From contig NZ_LT899436.1 of assembly GCF_900198195.1 (NCBI RefSeq), forward strand, positions 2,447,001-2,511,000: 64,000 nucleotides of DNA. Direction: 5' to 3'. Of this stretch, positions 54,480 through 62,085 are shown piece after piece. Made by a program: the position numbers and the translations under genes. Numbering within the stretch: position 1 is the first letter of the stretch; the number at the start of each line of letters is the position of its first letter. The notes under the pieces were generated by a model. That model searched no databases. It was not told where the DNA came from and saw only the letters and a list, made by a program, of their open reading frames with translations. Source of the stretch: Tenacibaculum jejuense. Its GTDB lineage: Bacteria > Bacteroidota > Bacteroidia > Flavobacteriales > Flavobacteriaceae.

Positions 54480-55014
54480 TTTTCTCTAAAATTTGATCTG
54501 ACATTGCTGCTAATCCTCTAGTAAACCCTCTTTTATACGATAGGGATACTCTGTCTATAAGTCCGGCATCATTTAAAAAATCTTCTTCTATTAGTTTTAC
54601 TTCTGCTATAGAGTCTTTCGTTTTAATTAACGCTGTTTCTAACAACTTTACTGTATCTATTAAACCAGCATTATTTCTAGATTCAATATGAAATTCAATA
54701 TCTTTAATATAATCTTCATAACTTTTAAAAGCTCTTTTAATTAAAATATGGAAATCGTATTTCAATAATCTTATATTATCACTACTGTAAGAATGATCTG
54801 GATTGATTAATGCATCATCATATCCTTTCTCTTCAAAATCTTTAGATGCAAAAGCATAAATCCTTTCTAGGTTATATCTTCCTGCTTCTGAAAATTCTTC
54901 TGATGATGTTGTTTCTTCTTCAATAAATAATTCTTTAGTAACCTCAGGAACAATAACTTCTGTTACATCATCTGTCGTTTCTTCTTTTTTTCTAAAAATA
55001 TTAAGTAGTTTCAT
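54472..55014 (-). CDS. Hypothetical acidic protein, 180 residues, beside DUF4407
   Basis: Not recognised. It has an acidic low-complexity N-terminus (10-45, many Glu, Thr and Val), then a helical region (48-175) with EAGRYNLERIYAFASKDFEE, FHILIKRAFKSYEDYIKD and a final LSYKRGFTRGLAAMSD. No signal peptide or membrane segment is visible, so it is likely a cytoplasmic helical bundle. It starts one base after the HNH gene stop and overlaps the DUF4407 start by eight bases, so it is firmly inside this operon. It may bridge the membrane protein and the nucleases; that is inference. Confidence 0.65.
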   Translation of the reverse strand: MKLLNIFRKKEETTDDVTEVIVPEVTKELFIEEETTSSEEFSEAGRYNLERIYAFASKDFEEKGYDDALINPDHSYSSDNIRLLKYDFHILIKRAFKSYEDYIKDIEFHIESRNNAGLIDTVKLLETALIKTKDSIAEVKLIEEDFLNDAGLIDRVSLSYKRGFTRGLAAMSDQILEKNV

Positions 55015-55015
55015 T

Positions 55016-55315
55016 TTAAATATATTTTATTGGGACTTTAAATTTATTATGACCAGATTGATGGCATTTTTCACAAAGCGTGATCATGAGCTTGTTTGGA
55101 TATTCCCATGGCTTTTTAAACTTTCGTAGTGTTAACGAATAGTGATACTGCCTATGATGAATTTGTAATTTCTCTGTTGAAGAACAAACTCTACAAACAT
55201 GTTTATCTCTCTTTAAGATTTCTTTTCTTTTCTCTTTCCATTCTAGAGTAAATAATAAAACTCCATAAGTACCATGAGCTTTTTTAACTAATTGTTTCTG
55301 TCTCAAACTGCTCAT
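55016..55315 (-). CDS. HNH endonuclease-type protein
   Basis: The 99-residue protein has an HNH domain: WKEKRKEILKRDKHVCRVCS (first CxxC), LQIHHRQYHYSLTL (the catalytic HH), NKLMITLCEKCHQSGHNK (Asn and the second CxxCH). All parts of the beta-beta-alpha metal finger are present. The first 20 residues before the finger are basic. Its start overlaps the end of the HsdR-N-like nuclease gene by 32 bases, which means translational coupling. It could cut DNA in a defence response; the partner nuclease and membrane gene suggest a system, not a lone nuclease. Confidence 0.82.
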   Translation of the reverse strand: MSSLRQKQLVKKAHGTYGVLLFTLEWKEKRKEILKRDKHVCRVCSSTEKLQIHHRQYHYSLTLRKFKKPWEYPNKLMITLCEKCHQSGHNKFKVPIKYI

Positions 55316-56354
55316 AATATTCGTATGTTTTAAGTAAATCTGTACTATGATTGTAGATATCTGTAATTATATCTATTTTATACTTTGTTTCCTTTTTATT
55401 AGCATCTATAACTCCCAAGTATTTATTTTTACCATTAAAATGTAATCTGCATAAAGGTTTTCTATTATTATCATCCAAAAGAATTCCAAAATAAGATTGT
55501 GTATCTCTGAATGCTATTCTTTCTACAGCTAACTTTCTACTTAGAATAGCTACTACAATTCTAAACCCTTGCATTTCTTCTTCAGTAGTTATTATTTTCG
55601 ATTCAATTTCTGGTTCTTTTTCTTCTTCTATTTGTTTTTCATCCTCTTTATTTAATGCACTTTGTAATCTATCATTTACTTTCTCACTTATAAATTGATT
55701 CATAGATTTAGTTACTAAATCTTTAAACTGATCTAATACCTTTTCTGTTTGTCTTCCGGAGTAAATTCGAGATGAGAAAAATCGCACAAAATCAGAATCT
55801 GGATTTTGTAGTTGACTCGTAAATATCTTTTTTATTTCTTTTGAGTATTTTAAAGAACTTGCATTAGATGCAATTTGTTCTATATCAAATTTTGTTTTGT
55901 GAAATTTTAAAATTTCATTGATTATAGATTCTTTTAATTTAGTTATGGTAAATTCTAAAAATGGTTTTTCATCCATTTTATTCGTTTCTTCTAAATCTGT
56001 AAAAAACTTATAATCTATACCGTTTGTTAATAAAGCAAATTTTGATTTTGAACTATGAAAATATCTAAATAACTGAGAATTATGTGTAGTTAAATCTTCT
56101 TTCCAATATTTACACTCTATTATTAAAATAGGTGACCCATTTTTTAAAATTGCATAGTCTACCTTTTCACCTTTTTTAAGTCCAATATCTGCAGTAAATT
56201 CAGGAACTATTTCTGTAGGATTAAAAATATCATACCCTAATAATGCAATAAATGGTAATACAAATGCTGTTTTAGTTGCCTCTTCTGTTTCTATTTGATC
56301 TTTTAAATCATCAATCCTTACTGATAGATCTTTTAGTTTGTTTATAAATTCCAT
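55284..56354 (-). CDS. HsdR N-terminal domain nuclease (PD-(D/E)xK), without helicase
   Basis: The 356-residue protein has the nuclease fold of type I restriction subunit R N-termini: EEATKTAFVLPFIALLGYDI near 24, VPEFTADIGLKKGEKVDYAI near 49 (catalytic Asp) and SPILIIECKYWKEDL near 74 (ExK). LFRYFHSSKSKFALLTNGID follows. No helicase motor is present, so this is a stand-alone nuclease or regulator. A charged region (about 236-258) leads to a C-terminal domain of about 95 residues that is rich in Arg and Lys. It is the first gene of the nuclease operon (55284-56354 to 53512) and overlaps the HNH gene. No methyltransferase or specificity subunit is in the window. Confidence 0.82.
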   Translation of the reverse strand: MEFINKLKDLSVRIDDLKDQIETEEATKTAFVLPFIALLGYDIFNPTEIVPEFTADIGLKKGEKVDYAILKNGSPILIIECKYWKEDLTTHNSQLFRYFHSSKSKFALLTNGIDYKFFTDLEETNKMDEKPFLEFTITKLKESIINEILKFHKTKFDIEQIASNASSLKYSKEIKKIFTSQLQNPDSDFVRFFSSRIYSGRQTEKVLDQFKDLVTKSMNQFISEKVNDRLQSALNKEDEKQIEEEKEPEIESKIITTEEEMQGFRIVVAILSRKLAVERIAFRDTQSYFGILLDDNNRKPLCRLHFNGKNKYLGVIDANKKETKYKIDIITDIYNHSTDLLKTYEYYEQFETETIS

Positions 56355-56392
56355 CTTTCTATTTTTTCTATTCTTAATTTTATGTGCTCTTG

Positions 56393-56905
56393 CTAATTCA
56401 GTATTATTATATTTTTAGAATGAACAAAACCTATAGCCTCTGTTCGTATTACTTTTACTTTAAACCATTCATTTTCTAAAGCAATTAATTCTAGAACTTC
56501 GTATTCCTTTAGATTTAAAATGATATAATAACTTTTATCTGCTCCACTTCTTAAAGGAGTATTATTATGTTTTACTTGAGCTATCTTATTTTTAAAAAGT
56601 ATTTTCTTTTGCTTTACTATTGGTTTGATTGAATAAGACTTAATAGTTTTCTTTTTTGTTTTTTTTCTTGTATACCTTTCAGCACACACACCACACGAAC
56701 CTCCGTTATTACAATACTTACATCTACTACAGTTTTTACAAGCTCTGCAATAAGAAGATCCTGTACATCTAGCATCAGTTGAAACATAACATGCTTTAAT
56801 ACTTGAATACTTTGGAAGCATTTTAATTTCTGTTTCATTCTTGGGAAAGAAAAACAGGCTAACAAGAAGCGGAGAAATAAAACCTAATACTATATACTTT
56901 TTCAT
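56393..56905 (-). CDS. Secreted Cys-rich protein with SH3-like domain, 170 residues
   Basis: A signal peptide or anchor (LGFISPLLVSLFFF) precedes a Cys-rich region (38-75) with CTGSSYCRACKNCSRCKYC and GGSCGVC, which may bind metal. A basic linker follows, then a C-terminal SH3b-like domain (about 108-170: NTPLRSGADKSYYIILNLKE, VKVIRTEAIGFVHSKNI). SH3b domains often bind cell-wall peptides. It resembles other small secreted proteins near restriction-type genes in this region. An overlapping frame at 56617-56865 is a shadow. Confidence 0.65.
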   Translation of the reverse strand: MKKYIVLGFISPLLVSLFFFPKNETEIKMLPKYSSIKACYVSTDARCTGSSYCRACKNCSRCKYCNNGGSCGVCAERYTRKKTKKKTIKSYSIKPIVKQKKILFKNKIAQVKHNNTPLRSGADKSYYIILNLKEYEVLELIALENEWFKVKVIRTEAIGFVHSKNIIILN

Positions 56906-56939
56906 GGTTAACTTTCTATATTTTACTTTACATCAAATT

Positions 56940-57185
56940 CTACTTTTTAATTCTAAAAATTGTAAAAACACTAACAATTAAAAAAAGTATTCCTAAACAT
57001 CCCACAGGTTTATTTTTTGTAAATGTTTTACGATAACTAACTCCTTTTACACCTGTTTTAATTGTATACCCTCTAGAACTAATTGTTCCTCTTTTAGTTC
57101 TTATACTAGGTGTTATACCAGATTTACTAATATTAAGTCCAACTCCTTTTCCTAATTTTATTCTTTTACGGTATCTAAATCCCAT
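56940..57185 (-). CDS. DUF4236 protein
   Basis: The 81-residue protein has the DUF4236 motif at its start: MGFRYRKRIKLGKGVGLNIS, KSGITPSIRTKRGTIS and GVSYRKTF, a small beta-rich module found in many bacteria and phage-related settings. One C-terminal membrane segment (PVGCLGILFLIVSVFTIF) follows. It stands one base ahead of the ion-channel gene end on the same strand. Its role is unknown. Confidence 0.88.
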   Translation of the reverse strand: MGFRYRKRIKLGKGVGLNISKSGITPSIRTKRGTISSRGYTIKTGVKGVSYRKTFTKNKPVGCLGILFLIVSVFTIFRIKK

Positions 57186-57186
57186 A

Positions 57187-57939
57187 TCAATCTTCTTTAG
57201 CTCTTAAGCCGCAATGCGGACATTCATGACAGTTTTCTCTATCTTGTTTAACTTTATCTATTAAAGCAGAACTTATAATACCAGTTGGTAAAGCAACAAA
57301 GCCAATACCTATAACACCTATTAATGCACTTAGAAATTTTCCTAAAGGAGTTATAGGACTTACATCTGCTCCAACTGTTGTTAGTGTTCCAAGCGACCAC
57401 CAAAGTGCTTCTATTATACTTGAAAACTTATCTGGTTGTGCTTCATTTTCAGCATAAAAAATGAATGTTGATGATAGGATTATTAAAATAAAAGCGATGA
57501 ATGCTGTAATTAATAGTTCTGGTTTTGTTTCCTTTAATATTAGATTGATTGTTTTAAAAGATTTTGAGTATCTACCTAACTTAAAAATTCTAACAATTCT
57601 CAATAATCTTAATACTCTGAGCATTCTTAAATCAAAAGGAAAAATTAATGGTAAATAAAAAGGAAGAATTGATAATAAATCTAGAAGACCATAACCTGAA
57701 AAAAAATAAGTTCTCCAACTTTTATTTTCTTGTTTTTCAGCAATTATCAACCTAACAAAGAATTCAACAGTAAAAACTCCTATTGAAAATATCTCTATAG
57801 TTTCAAAAAGATTCTGATGATCTATTCTTAATACTTTAAATGACTCTAAAATCAAACAAACTACGTTGAGTACTATTAAACTGTAAATAAATTTTTCTAA
57901 GAAGATATTTAGTTTCTTATATCTCATATCTTCTAACAT
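57187..57939 (-). CDS. Voltage-gated ion channel (Kv-like) with altered selectivity filter
   Basis: The 250-residue protein has six membrane segments. S4 reads MLRVLRLLRIVRIFKLGRYS with Arg every third residue, as in voltage sensors. The pore helix EALWWSLGTLTTVGADVSP replaces the usual potassium filter TVGYGD by TVGAD, one residue shorter and without the central Tyr-Gly, so potassium selectivity is doubtful. The C-terminus has a CHECPHCGL zinc-finger-like tail. It lies between a DUF4236 gene and a small lipoprotein gene and overlaps the latter by seven bases. Confidence 0.85.
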   Translation of the reverse strand: MLEDMRYKKLNIFLEKFIYSLIVLNVVCLILESFKVLRIDHQNLFETIEIFSIGVFTVEFFVRLIIAEKQENKSWRTYFFSGYGLLDLLSILPFYLPLIFPFDLRMLRVLRLLRIVRIFKLGRYSKSFKTINLILKETKPELLITAFIAFILIILSSTFIFYAENEAQPDKFSSIIEALWWSLGTLTTVGADVSPITPLGKFLSALIGVIGIGFVALPTGIISSALIDKVKQDRENCHECPHCGLRAKED

Positions 57940-58163
57940 TTACAATTTGATCTATCTACATAAACTTTTGTTTCATTTTCACTATAATAATAACAACCTC
58001 CCCGAGGACCTGTATACAATGTATTTCCATTGTAATATCCACAACTTATTTCTGTATTACTCTGTTCTATTACGTTATCATCTCCATCACTAGTACAAGA
58101 GATATTTAAAAAAAGTATGTAAACGAATAATAACTTTGTGTTTTTTATAAAAAAAGATTTCAT
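57933..58163 (-). CDS. Small lipoprotein with PBCV basic adaptor-like domain, 76 residues
   Basis: A lipoprotein signal (LNISC, Cys near 23) is followed by an acidic spacer. A short module then reads GYYNGNTLYTGPRGGCYYYS and ETKVYVDRSNCKC, which matches the YTGPRGG-YYI-YV pattern of PBCV-type basic adaptor domains common in Bacteroidota. Four Cys in the last 37 residues suggest disulfides. It overlaps the channel gene by seven bases. The module often occurs beside nuclease or secreted domains, but its function is unclear. Confidence 0.7.
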   Translation of the reverse strand: MKSFFIKNTKLLFVYILFLNISCTSDGDDNVIEQSNTEISCGYYNGNTLYTGPRGGCYYYSENETKVYVDRSNCKC

Positions 58164-58204
58164 GATTAATAGTTTGATTAGTTATATCAAAACTAATTCT
58201 CCTA

Positions 58205-58234
58205 AAAAACAAAACCTTACGGATATTCGTAAGG
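58205..58234 (-). terminator. Terminator after the response regulator gene
   Basis: A perfect 7-bp stem CCTTACG (58215-58221) with CGTAAGG (58228-58234) and a 6-nt loop. On the minus strand it is followed by TTTTGTTTTTT. It ends the histidine kinase/response regulator transcript. Confidence 0.8.
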
Positions 58235-58272
58235 CTGTATTGTAAACTTGAAATTATTATATTTTTTTATTT

Positions 58273-58938
58273 CTAAATCAATCCGAAATCTTTTGTGATA
58301 GCAACTAATTGAGTAGGGTTATTTGCATTAAAGTTCTCTTTAAGCAATTTTAATCTTTTCTCTACAGAACTTGTGCTAGAAGGTTTAATTCCTTTTTTCT
58401 TTAATTCGTCGCTTATTTCTCTTTGTTCTAAACCGTCTGCTAAATGCTGAAGTAAGAAAATGTCAAAAGAAGTAATTTCAAAACTTTCTTTTGATTTAAG
58501 AACGTGAGCTAATTGAGGTGAAATAAAAAAGTTTTCTTCTTTTATTAATGAAATCGCTTTTTTAAGATCTTTTAAAGCATCATTTGATTTCCATACATAT
58601 CCGTCTAATTCTAAATCACTACATAATTGTTTTACCTTAAAAGGTCTATCTTCTATTGAAAACATTATCGTTTTTAAATTCGGATCTTCCTTTTTTACTT
58701 CTCTTACTAATTCGTCTCCAGAATTTAATCTTTGTTCGTTATAGTTACCAACAAATGATAAATCACTAATTAGTAAATCAAACGGTTCATTTATTCGAAT
58801 TGCATTCTTAAATTTTATAAAAGCTTCGTCACAATATTGTGTAAACTCTATATTTTTAATTTCTAATTCTTCTAAGGCTTTACGGACTCCACTAGAAGCT
58901 AAATCGGCATCTTCTGCTATTAATACTTTTTGAAACAT
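58273..58938 (-). CDS. Response regulator (receiver plus LuxR-type HTH)
   Basis: The 221-residue protein has a receiver domain (1-125) with acidic pocket AEDADLAS (Asp10, Asp12) and the phosphoacceptor Asp in FDLLISDLSFVGN. KTIMFS follows near 90. The output domain (about 155-221) has LLQHLADGLEQREISDELKK and SSTSSVEKRLKLLKENF, a LuxR/NarL-like helix-turn-helix. It starts two bases past the stop of the kinase gene, and the two form a classical pair. Its targets are not known; the small upstream lipoprotein is one candidate. Confidence 0.9.
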   Translation of the reverse strand: MFQKVLIAEDADLASSGVRKALEELEIKNIEFTQYCDEAFIKFKNAIRINEPFDLLISDLSFVGNYNEQRLNSGDELVREVKKEDPNLKTIMFSIEDRPFKVKQLCSDLELDGYVWKSNDALKDLKKAISLIKEENFFISPQLAHVLKSKESFEITSFDIFLLQHLADGLEQREISDELKKKGIKPSSTSSVEKRLKLLKENFNANNPTQLVAITKDFGLI

Positions 58939-58940
58939 AA

Positions 58941-60686
58941 TTACTTTTTAAATTGGAATTTTGCTTGAAAACCTTTTTGTTTTTCTGAATCAAATGTAAT
59001 TGTTCCTCCTATAGATTTTATACGGGTTTCCATATTATTCAATCCATTTTTATTAGCGATTAGCTGTACTCCTACACCATTATCTTTATATCTGACTTTT
59101 ATTTTATCTTTCTCTCTATCGAAAGTTATAACTACTAAATTAGCTTTACTATGCTTTTTCATATTTACTAAAAGTTCTTGTACAACTCTATATAACACAA
59201 TTTGCTTTTCTTTCGTTAATGAATTTACATTTATCTCAGATAAACCTTTATTAATAATTTTACAAGTATCTGTTGTAAAATCAATAAATAATTGTTGTAA
59301 AAACTCTTGAAATTTTTCTCCTGTAATTACTGGACTATTCTCGTGAGAAATATCTCTAGTTTGCTTGTATATTTTATCTAAATCCGCTAACAAATCAGTT
59401 GACTCAATAGTTGTATTACTTTGTATTTTATTCATTGCTAAGTACACGTCATTAGCTAATTCATCATGGATTTTTTTCGCTAAACGGGTTTCTGTTTTAT
59501 ATACTTCTATTATTTTTTCTTTTTTGGTTTTTTGTCGTTTGTAGAAGAAATAGGCTATTAATGTTAGCAATGATAGGCTTCCTATATAAATCCAAAGTTG
59601 TTTTTGTTTTTCACTTTGAATAGCTTTTTTTTCAAACTCTTGACTCTCGTACTTTATTAAAGCATATTTGTTTTGAGCTTTATCTTTTTTTGCATAGATA
59701 AAATCTTTTAATTTATTTCTTTTAAGAGATGTAGCCAAGGCTATAGAATCTACTTCTAAACTTATAATTTTATCATATGCTTCAACAATGTCATTAGATC
59801 TTTTCTCTTTATTTGATATCTCTAGCATCTTGTAAGCAAAATCTAAAGATTTTTGGGAGTTAATATTTTTAAAATAATCTGATAAATGTGCATAAGAAGC
59901 TATTAATCCATTATTATCTTTGATTTTTATTCTAATTTTCTTCGCTAAAACTAAACTTGATAATATATTCAATGTTGAATCTTTTAACCATCTAGTGTAC
60001 CCTAAATTATCTATAATTCTTGCTTTTATTGATGGAATTCCTATGGTATCCTTTAATAGCTCTTCATATATTTTAATTGATTTAGTATATTTTTTCTGAA
60101 ATTTATAAGCTACAGCAATGTTATTTTTATATTCAATGATATTCTTTTTTTTATTTGAAAACTTAATTGCTTTTTTATAATAATCTATAGCTTCATTATA
60201 TAAACCCTGATTCCTTAAATTTATTCCTAAATTATTATAAATATTAGATAAATATTTACTATTAACTCCCTTTAAAGAATTTAATGCTTTTACAGAAGTA
60301 GAATTACTTTTAGTATAATCATTAAAGTTAGATTCTATAATCGCCATATTAGAGTAAACTTTAGATAATCTACTATTATCTTTTAATTTTTTAAAAAAAG
60401 GTACTGCTTTATCATAAAAATAATAAGATGAATCTATTTCGTTAAACCAATAGTAATACAAACCCAATCTATTATATGCCTTACCTATATATAGAATATT
60501 ATTATCTTTTAGTGAAGTTTTTAAGTATTCTTTTAAATAAAATTTAGTTTTTAATTCATCACCTAATTCAAAAGATGTTTTAATTTTTTTTACAAACTCT
60601 TTGTAATTATTATTCTGTTTATGATCTTTTGTACAGGAAACAAAACTTAATCCAACAAAAATAATATTTAGCCAAAATCCTTTCAT
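58941..60686 (-). CDS. TPR-containing sensor histidine kinase (NarL/LytS-like HisKA_3)
   Basis: The 581-residue protein has a lipobox-like N-terminus (FVGLSFVSC, Cys near 18), then TPR repeats (about 50-330), one membrane segment (about 366-385, YIGSLSLLTLIAYFFYK) and a coiled linker. The HisKA_3 phosphoacceptor is TRLAKKIHDELANDVYLAMN. The ATPase domain has NxxxH-type VQELLVNMKKHSKAN, DNGVGVQ and GLNNMETRIKSIGGT. The periplasmic TPR region probably binds a peptide or protein signal. It phosphorylates the response regulator encoded directly downstream. Confidence 0.9.
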   Translation of the reverse strand: MKGFWLNIIFVGLSFVSCTKDHKQNNNYKEFVKKIKTSFELGDELKTKFYLKEYLKTSLKDNNILYIGKAYNRLGLYYYWFNEIDSSYYFYDKAVPFFKKLKDNSRLSKVYSNMAIIESNFNDYTKSNSTSVKALNSLKGVNSKYLSNIYNNLGINLRNQGLYNEAIDYYKKAIKFSNKKKNIIEYKNNIAVAYKFQKKYTKSIKIYEELLKDTIGIPSIKARIIDNLGYTRWLKDSTLNILSSLVLAKKIRIKIKDNNGLIASYAHLSDYFKNINSQKSLDFAYKMLEISNKEKRSNDIVEAYDKIISLEVDSIALATSLKRNKLKDFIYAKKDKAQNKYALIKYESQEFEKKAIQSEKQKQLWIYIGSLSLLTLIAYFFYKRQKTKKEKIIEVYKTETRLAKKIHDELANDVYLAMNKIQSNTTIESTDLLADLDKIYKQTRDISHENSPVITGEKFQEFLQQLFIDFTTDTCKIINKGLSEINVNSLTKEKQIVLYRVVQELLVNMKKHSKANLVVITFDREKDKIKVRYKDNGVGVQLIANKNGLNNMETRIKSIGGTITFDSEKQKGFQAKFQFKK

Positions 60687-60697
60687 ACACCTAAAAT

Positions 60698-60730
60698 AAA
60701 AAAGGTTGAGACAACTCTCAACCTTTTTTT
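60698..60730 (-). terminator. Terminator between the small lipoprotein and the kinase gene
   Basis: The stem AAAAAAGGTTGAG (60698-60710) with CTCAACCTTTTTT (60717-60729) and a 6-nt loop ends in a T-run on the minus strand. Confidence 0.85.
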
Positions 60731-60740
60731 TTGATAAAAT

Positions 60741-60908
60741 TTAATCTTCTTCATCATCTTCAATAGGTGTCTGCCCTTCTTCTCCACCTGTAGCTTTAAT
60801 CTCCTGTTGTATTTCTAAATCTTGTATTTGTTCTTCATTTAAATCTGTACATGAAGTAAATATGCTGTTCCCTATGATAAATGCGAATATTATAAAAATG
60901 CGTTTCAT
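60741..60908 (-). CDS. Small acidic lipoprotein, 55 residues
   Basis: I start at ATG 60908 (MKRIFIIFAFIIGNSIFTSC), a clean lipoprotein signal with Cys20, instead of the longer frame from 60956 whose first 16 residues come from the GC-rich stretch. The mature peptide is acidic (NEEQIQDLEIQQEIKATGGE, ending EDDEED) and coiled-coil-like. Small lipoproteins of this make-up stand near two-component genes in Bacteroidota. It is followed by a terminator and then the kinase gene. Confidence 0.65.
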   Translation of the reverse strand: MKRIFIIFAFIIGNSIFTSCTDLNEEQIQDLEIQQEIKATGGEEGQTPIEDDEED

Positions 60909-60940
60909 AATAAAATTCTGTTTTAAAAATTGATAATATT

Positions 60941-61106
60941 TATCCTGTCCGAGCACTTTGCTCAGATTCAGGCCATGTCAGTTTTCGACATGGAATTTTT
61001 AAAAGAGGCGCGCTACTCTTTCGCGGGAAGTGAGGTGTCTAATCAGTATTATTTAAAAGCTTCCCTTCTTTTAAAATCAACTGATGTAGATCTCTTAATT
61101 AAGTGA
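60941..61106. other. GC-rich structured stretch with a 43-codon open frame
   Basis: This stretch stands out from the AT-rich surroundings. It contains GAGCA/TGCTC (60951-60963), CCATGTC/GACATGG (60973-60993) followed by TTTTT, AAAGAG/CTCTTT (61002-61021) and GGGAAG/CTTCCC (61025-61065). On the plus strand a frame from ATG 60975 to TGA 61106 reads 43 residues with rare codons for this genome (GCG, CGC, GAG, TTC). It may be a small RNA, a repeat remnant or a short gene of foreign base composition; I cannot tell which. Confidence 0.4.
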
Positions 61107-61195
61107 TGTAATCGTTTCGTATATTTTTAATTCCCCGACCAATCACACTGCAAATATTCTGATTATTTGGAGTTTAGGGTTAGTCAAAATTCATC

Positions 61196-61260
61196 CATTT
61201 TTTAACCAAATGGTTTTGGTTATTTTATGGTTACCCGTAACCAAAACTTCACCAAAATGG
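61196..61260 (+). promoter_or_regulatory. GGTT/AACC palindrome cluster upstream of the 245-residue protein gene
   Basis: The arms TTTTGGTTA (61214-61222) and TAACCAAAA (61238-61246) form a perfect 9-bp inverted repeat, and an inner GGTTAC/GTAACC (61229-61242) nests in it. Further AACCA and TGGTT half-sites flank it. This looks like a multi-site operator about 35-80 bp before the start codon of the next gene. Confidence 0.5.
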
Positions 61261-61291
61261 GGAAATTTGGACAACAACTAGCTAAAACACT

Positions 61292-62029
61292 ATGATTAAA
61301 CAACTTATCACAGATTTCTTTCAAGAAATAGAAACTCGGGAATTTAAGAGTAACAAGAATAGTAAAACTGATTTTTGGGTAAATGAATTACAAAAAGTAG
61401 ATTATAATGATGAAAATTATATAGGAAAAAGAAAAGCAGAACGTTATTACAAAAAGTATGTTGAAGAAAAAGATAATGTAAGTGTAAAAATCCCTAATGA
61501 ATATCAAAGGAATTTTATAGCCAACTATCTGGGTTATGAAACTTTTAGAGATTATGAAACAAAAAATACTTCTGAAAATAACTCTAAAACAGAAATCCAT
61601 TCAGAAGTAAAACCAATTACAAAAAAAACATATACATATACACCTATTAAAAACAATAGAAAAAAACAGATATATCTAATTTCTGGTTTACTTTTTCTTT
61701 CTAGTATCTTCATTAAATATTTATACTTTAATCAAACGAATAATAACTTTATTAAATGGAATAATAATCGTTTTGAGAATGCTTTATCAACTGATGAAAA
61801 TGTAATAGATAATTCTATTTATAAGATAGATATTGAAAACTTTCAAAAAGTTGACTTAGACACTAGTTACACCTTTTTCACTAAAGGAGTTGCTAACTAT
61901 TGGTATGGAAAAAATACTAAAAATGTTCGTGAATTTTTTTCAGCTAGAGGAATTCATCCAGAGACAACAAAAGAATTAAAACCAATTACAAGAGAAATTC
62001 TAAACTTAGAAGGGTTATTAAATGAATAA
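61292..62029 (+). CDS. Hypothetical single-pass membrane protein, 245 residues
   Basis: Not recognised as a named family. The N-terminal 95 residues are helical and charged and include VKIPNEYQRNFIANYLGYET and FRDYE, an HTH- or adaptor-like layout. After a basic linker there is one membrane segment (about 126-145, YLISGLLFLSSIFIKYLYF). The C-terminal 90 residues hold DTSYTFFTKGVANYWYGK, HPETTKELKPITREIL, a module I recall from other flavobacterial membrane proteins. The N-terminus is cytoplasmic and the C-terminus periplasmic if the single segment is right. It ends in a bidirectional terminator. Confidence 0.65.
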   Translation: MIKQLITDFFQEIETREFKSNKNSKTDFWVNELQKVDYNDENYIGKRKAERYYKKYVEEKDNVSVKIPNEYQRNFIANYLGYETFRDYETKNTSENNSKTEIHSEVKPITKKTYTYTPIKNNRKKQIYLISGLLFLSSIFIKYLYFNQTNNNFIKWNNNRFENALSTDENVIDNSIYKIDIENFQKVDLDTSYTFFTKGVANYWYGKNTKNVREFFSARGIHPETTKELKPITREILNLEGLLNE

Positions 62030-62065
62030 AAAAACTCTGTTAATATTAGTATTAACAGAGTTTTT
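62030..62065. terminator. Bidirectional terminator between the 245-residue protein and the T9SS protein genes
   Basis: A perfect 16-bp stem AAAAACTCTGTTAATA (62030-62045) with TATTAACAGAGTTTTT (62050-62065) and a 4-nt loop, flanked by A- and T-runs. Confidence 0.9.
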
Positions 62066-62085
62066 CATATAAGAATAAATACGTA

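Noticed and set aside
55284..56354. A type I restriction-modification locus
   Set aside because: The HsdR-like protein has only the N-terminal nuclease part. No helicase, HsdM or HsdS is encoded in the window.
56617..56865. 82-codon frame inside the SH3-like protein gene
   Set aside because: It lies on the same strand in another frame and lacks family features; the main frame has a signal peptide and an SH3b domain.
60909..60956. N-terminal extension of the 55-residue lipoprotein
   Set aside because: The upstream 16 residues derive from the structured GC-rich stretch and would hide the lipoprotein signal.
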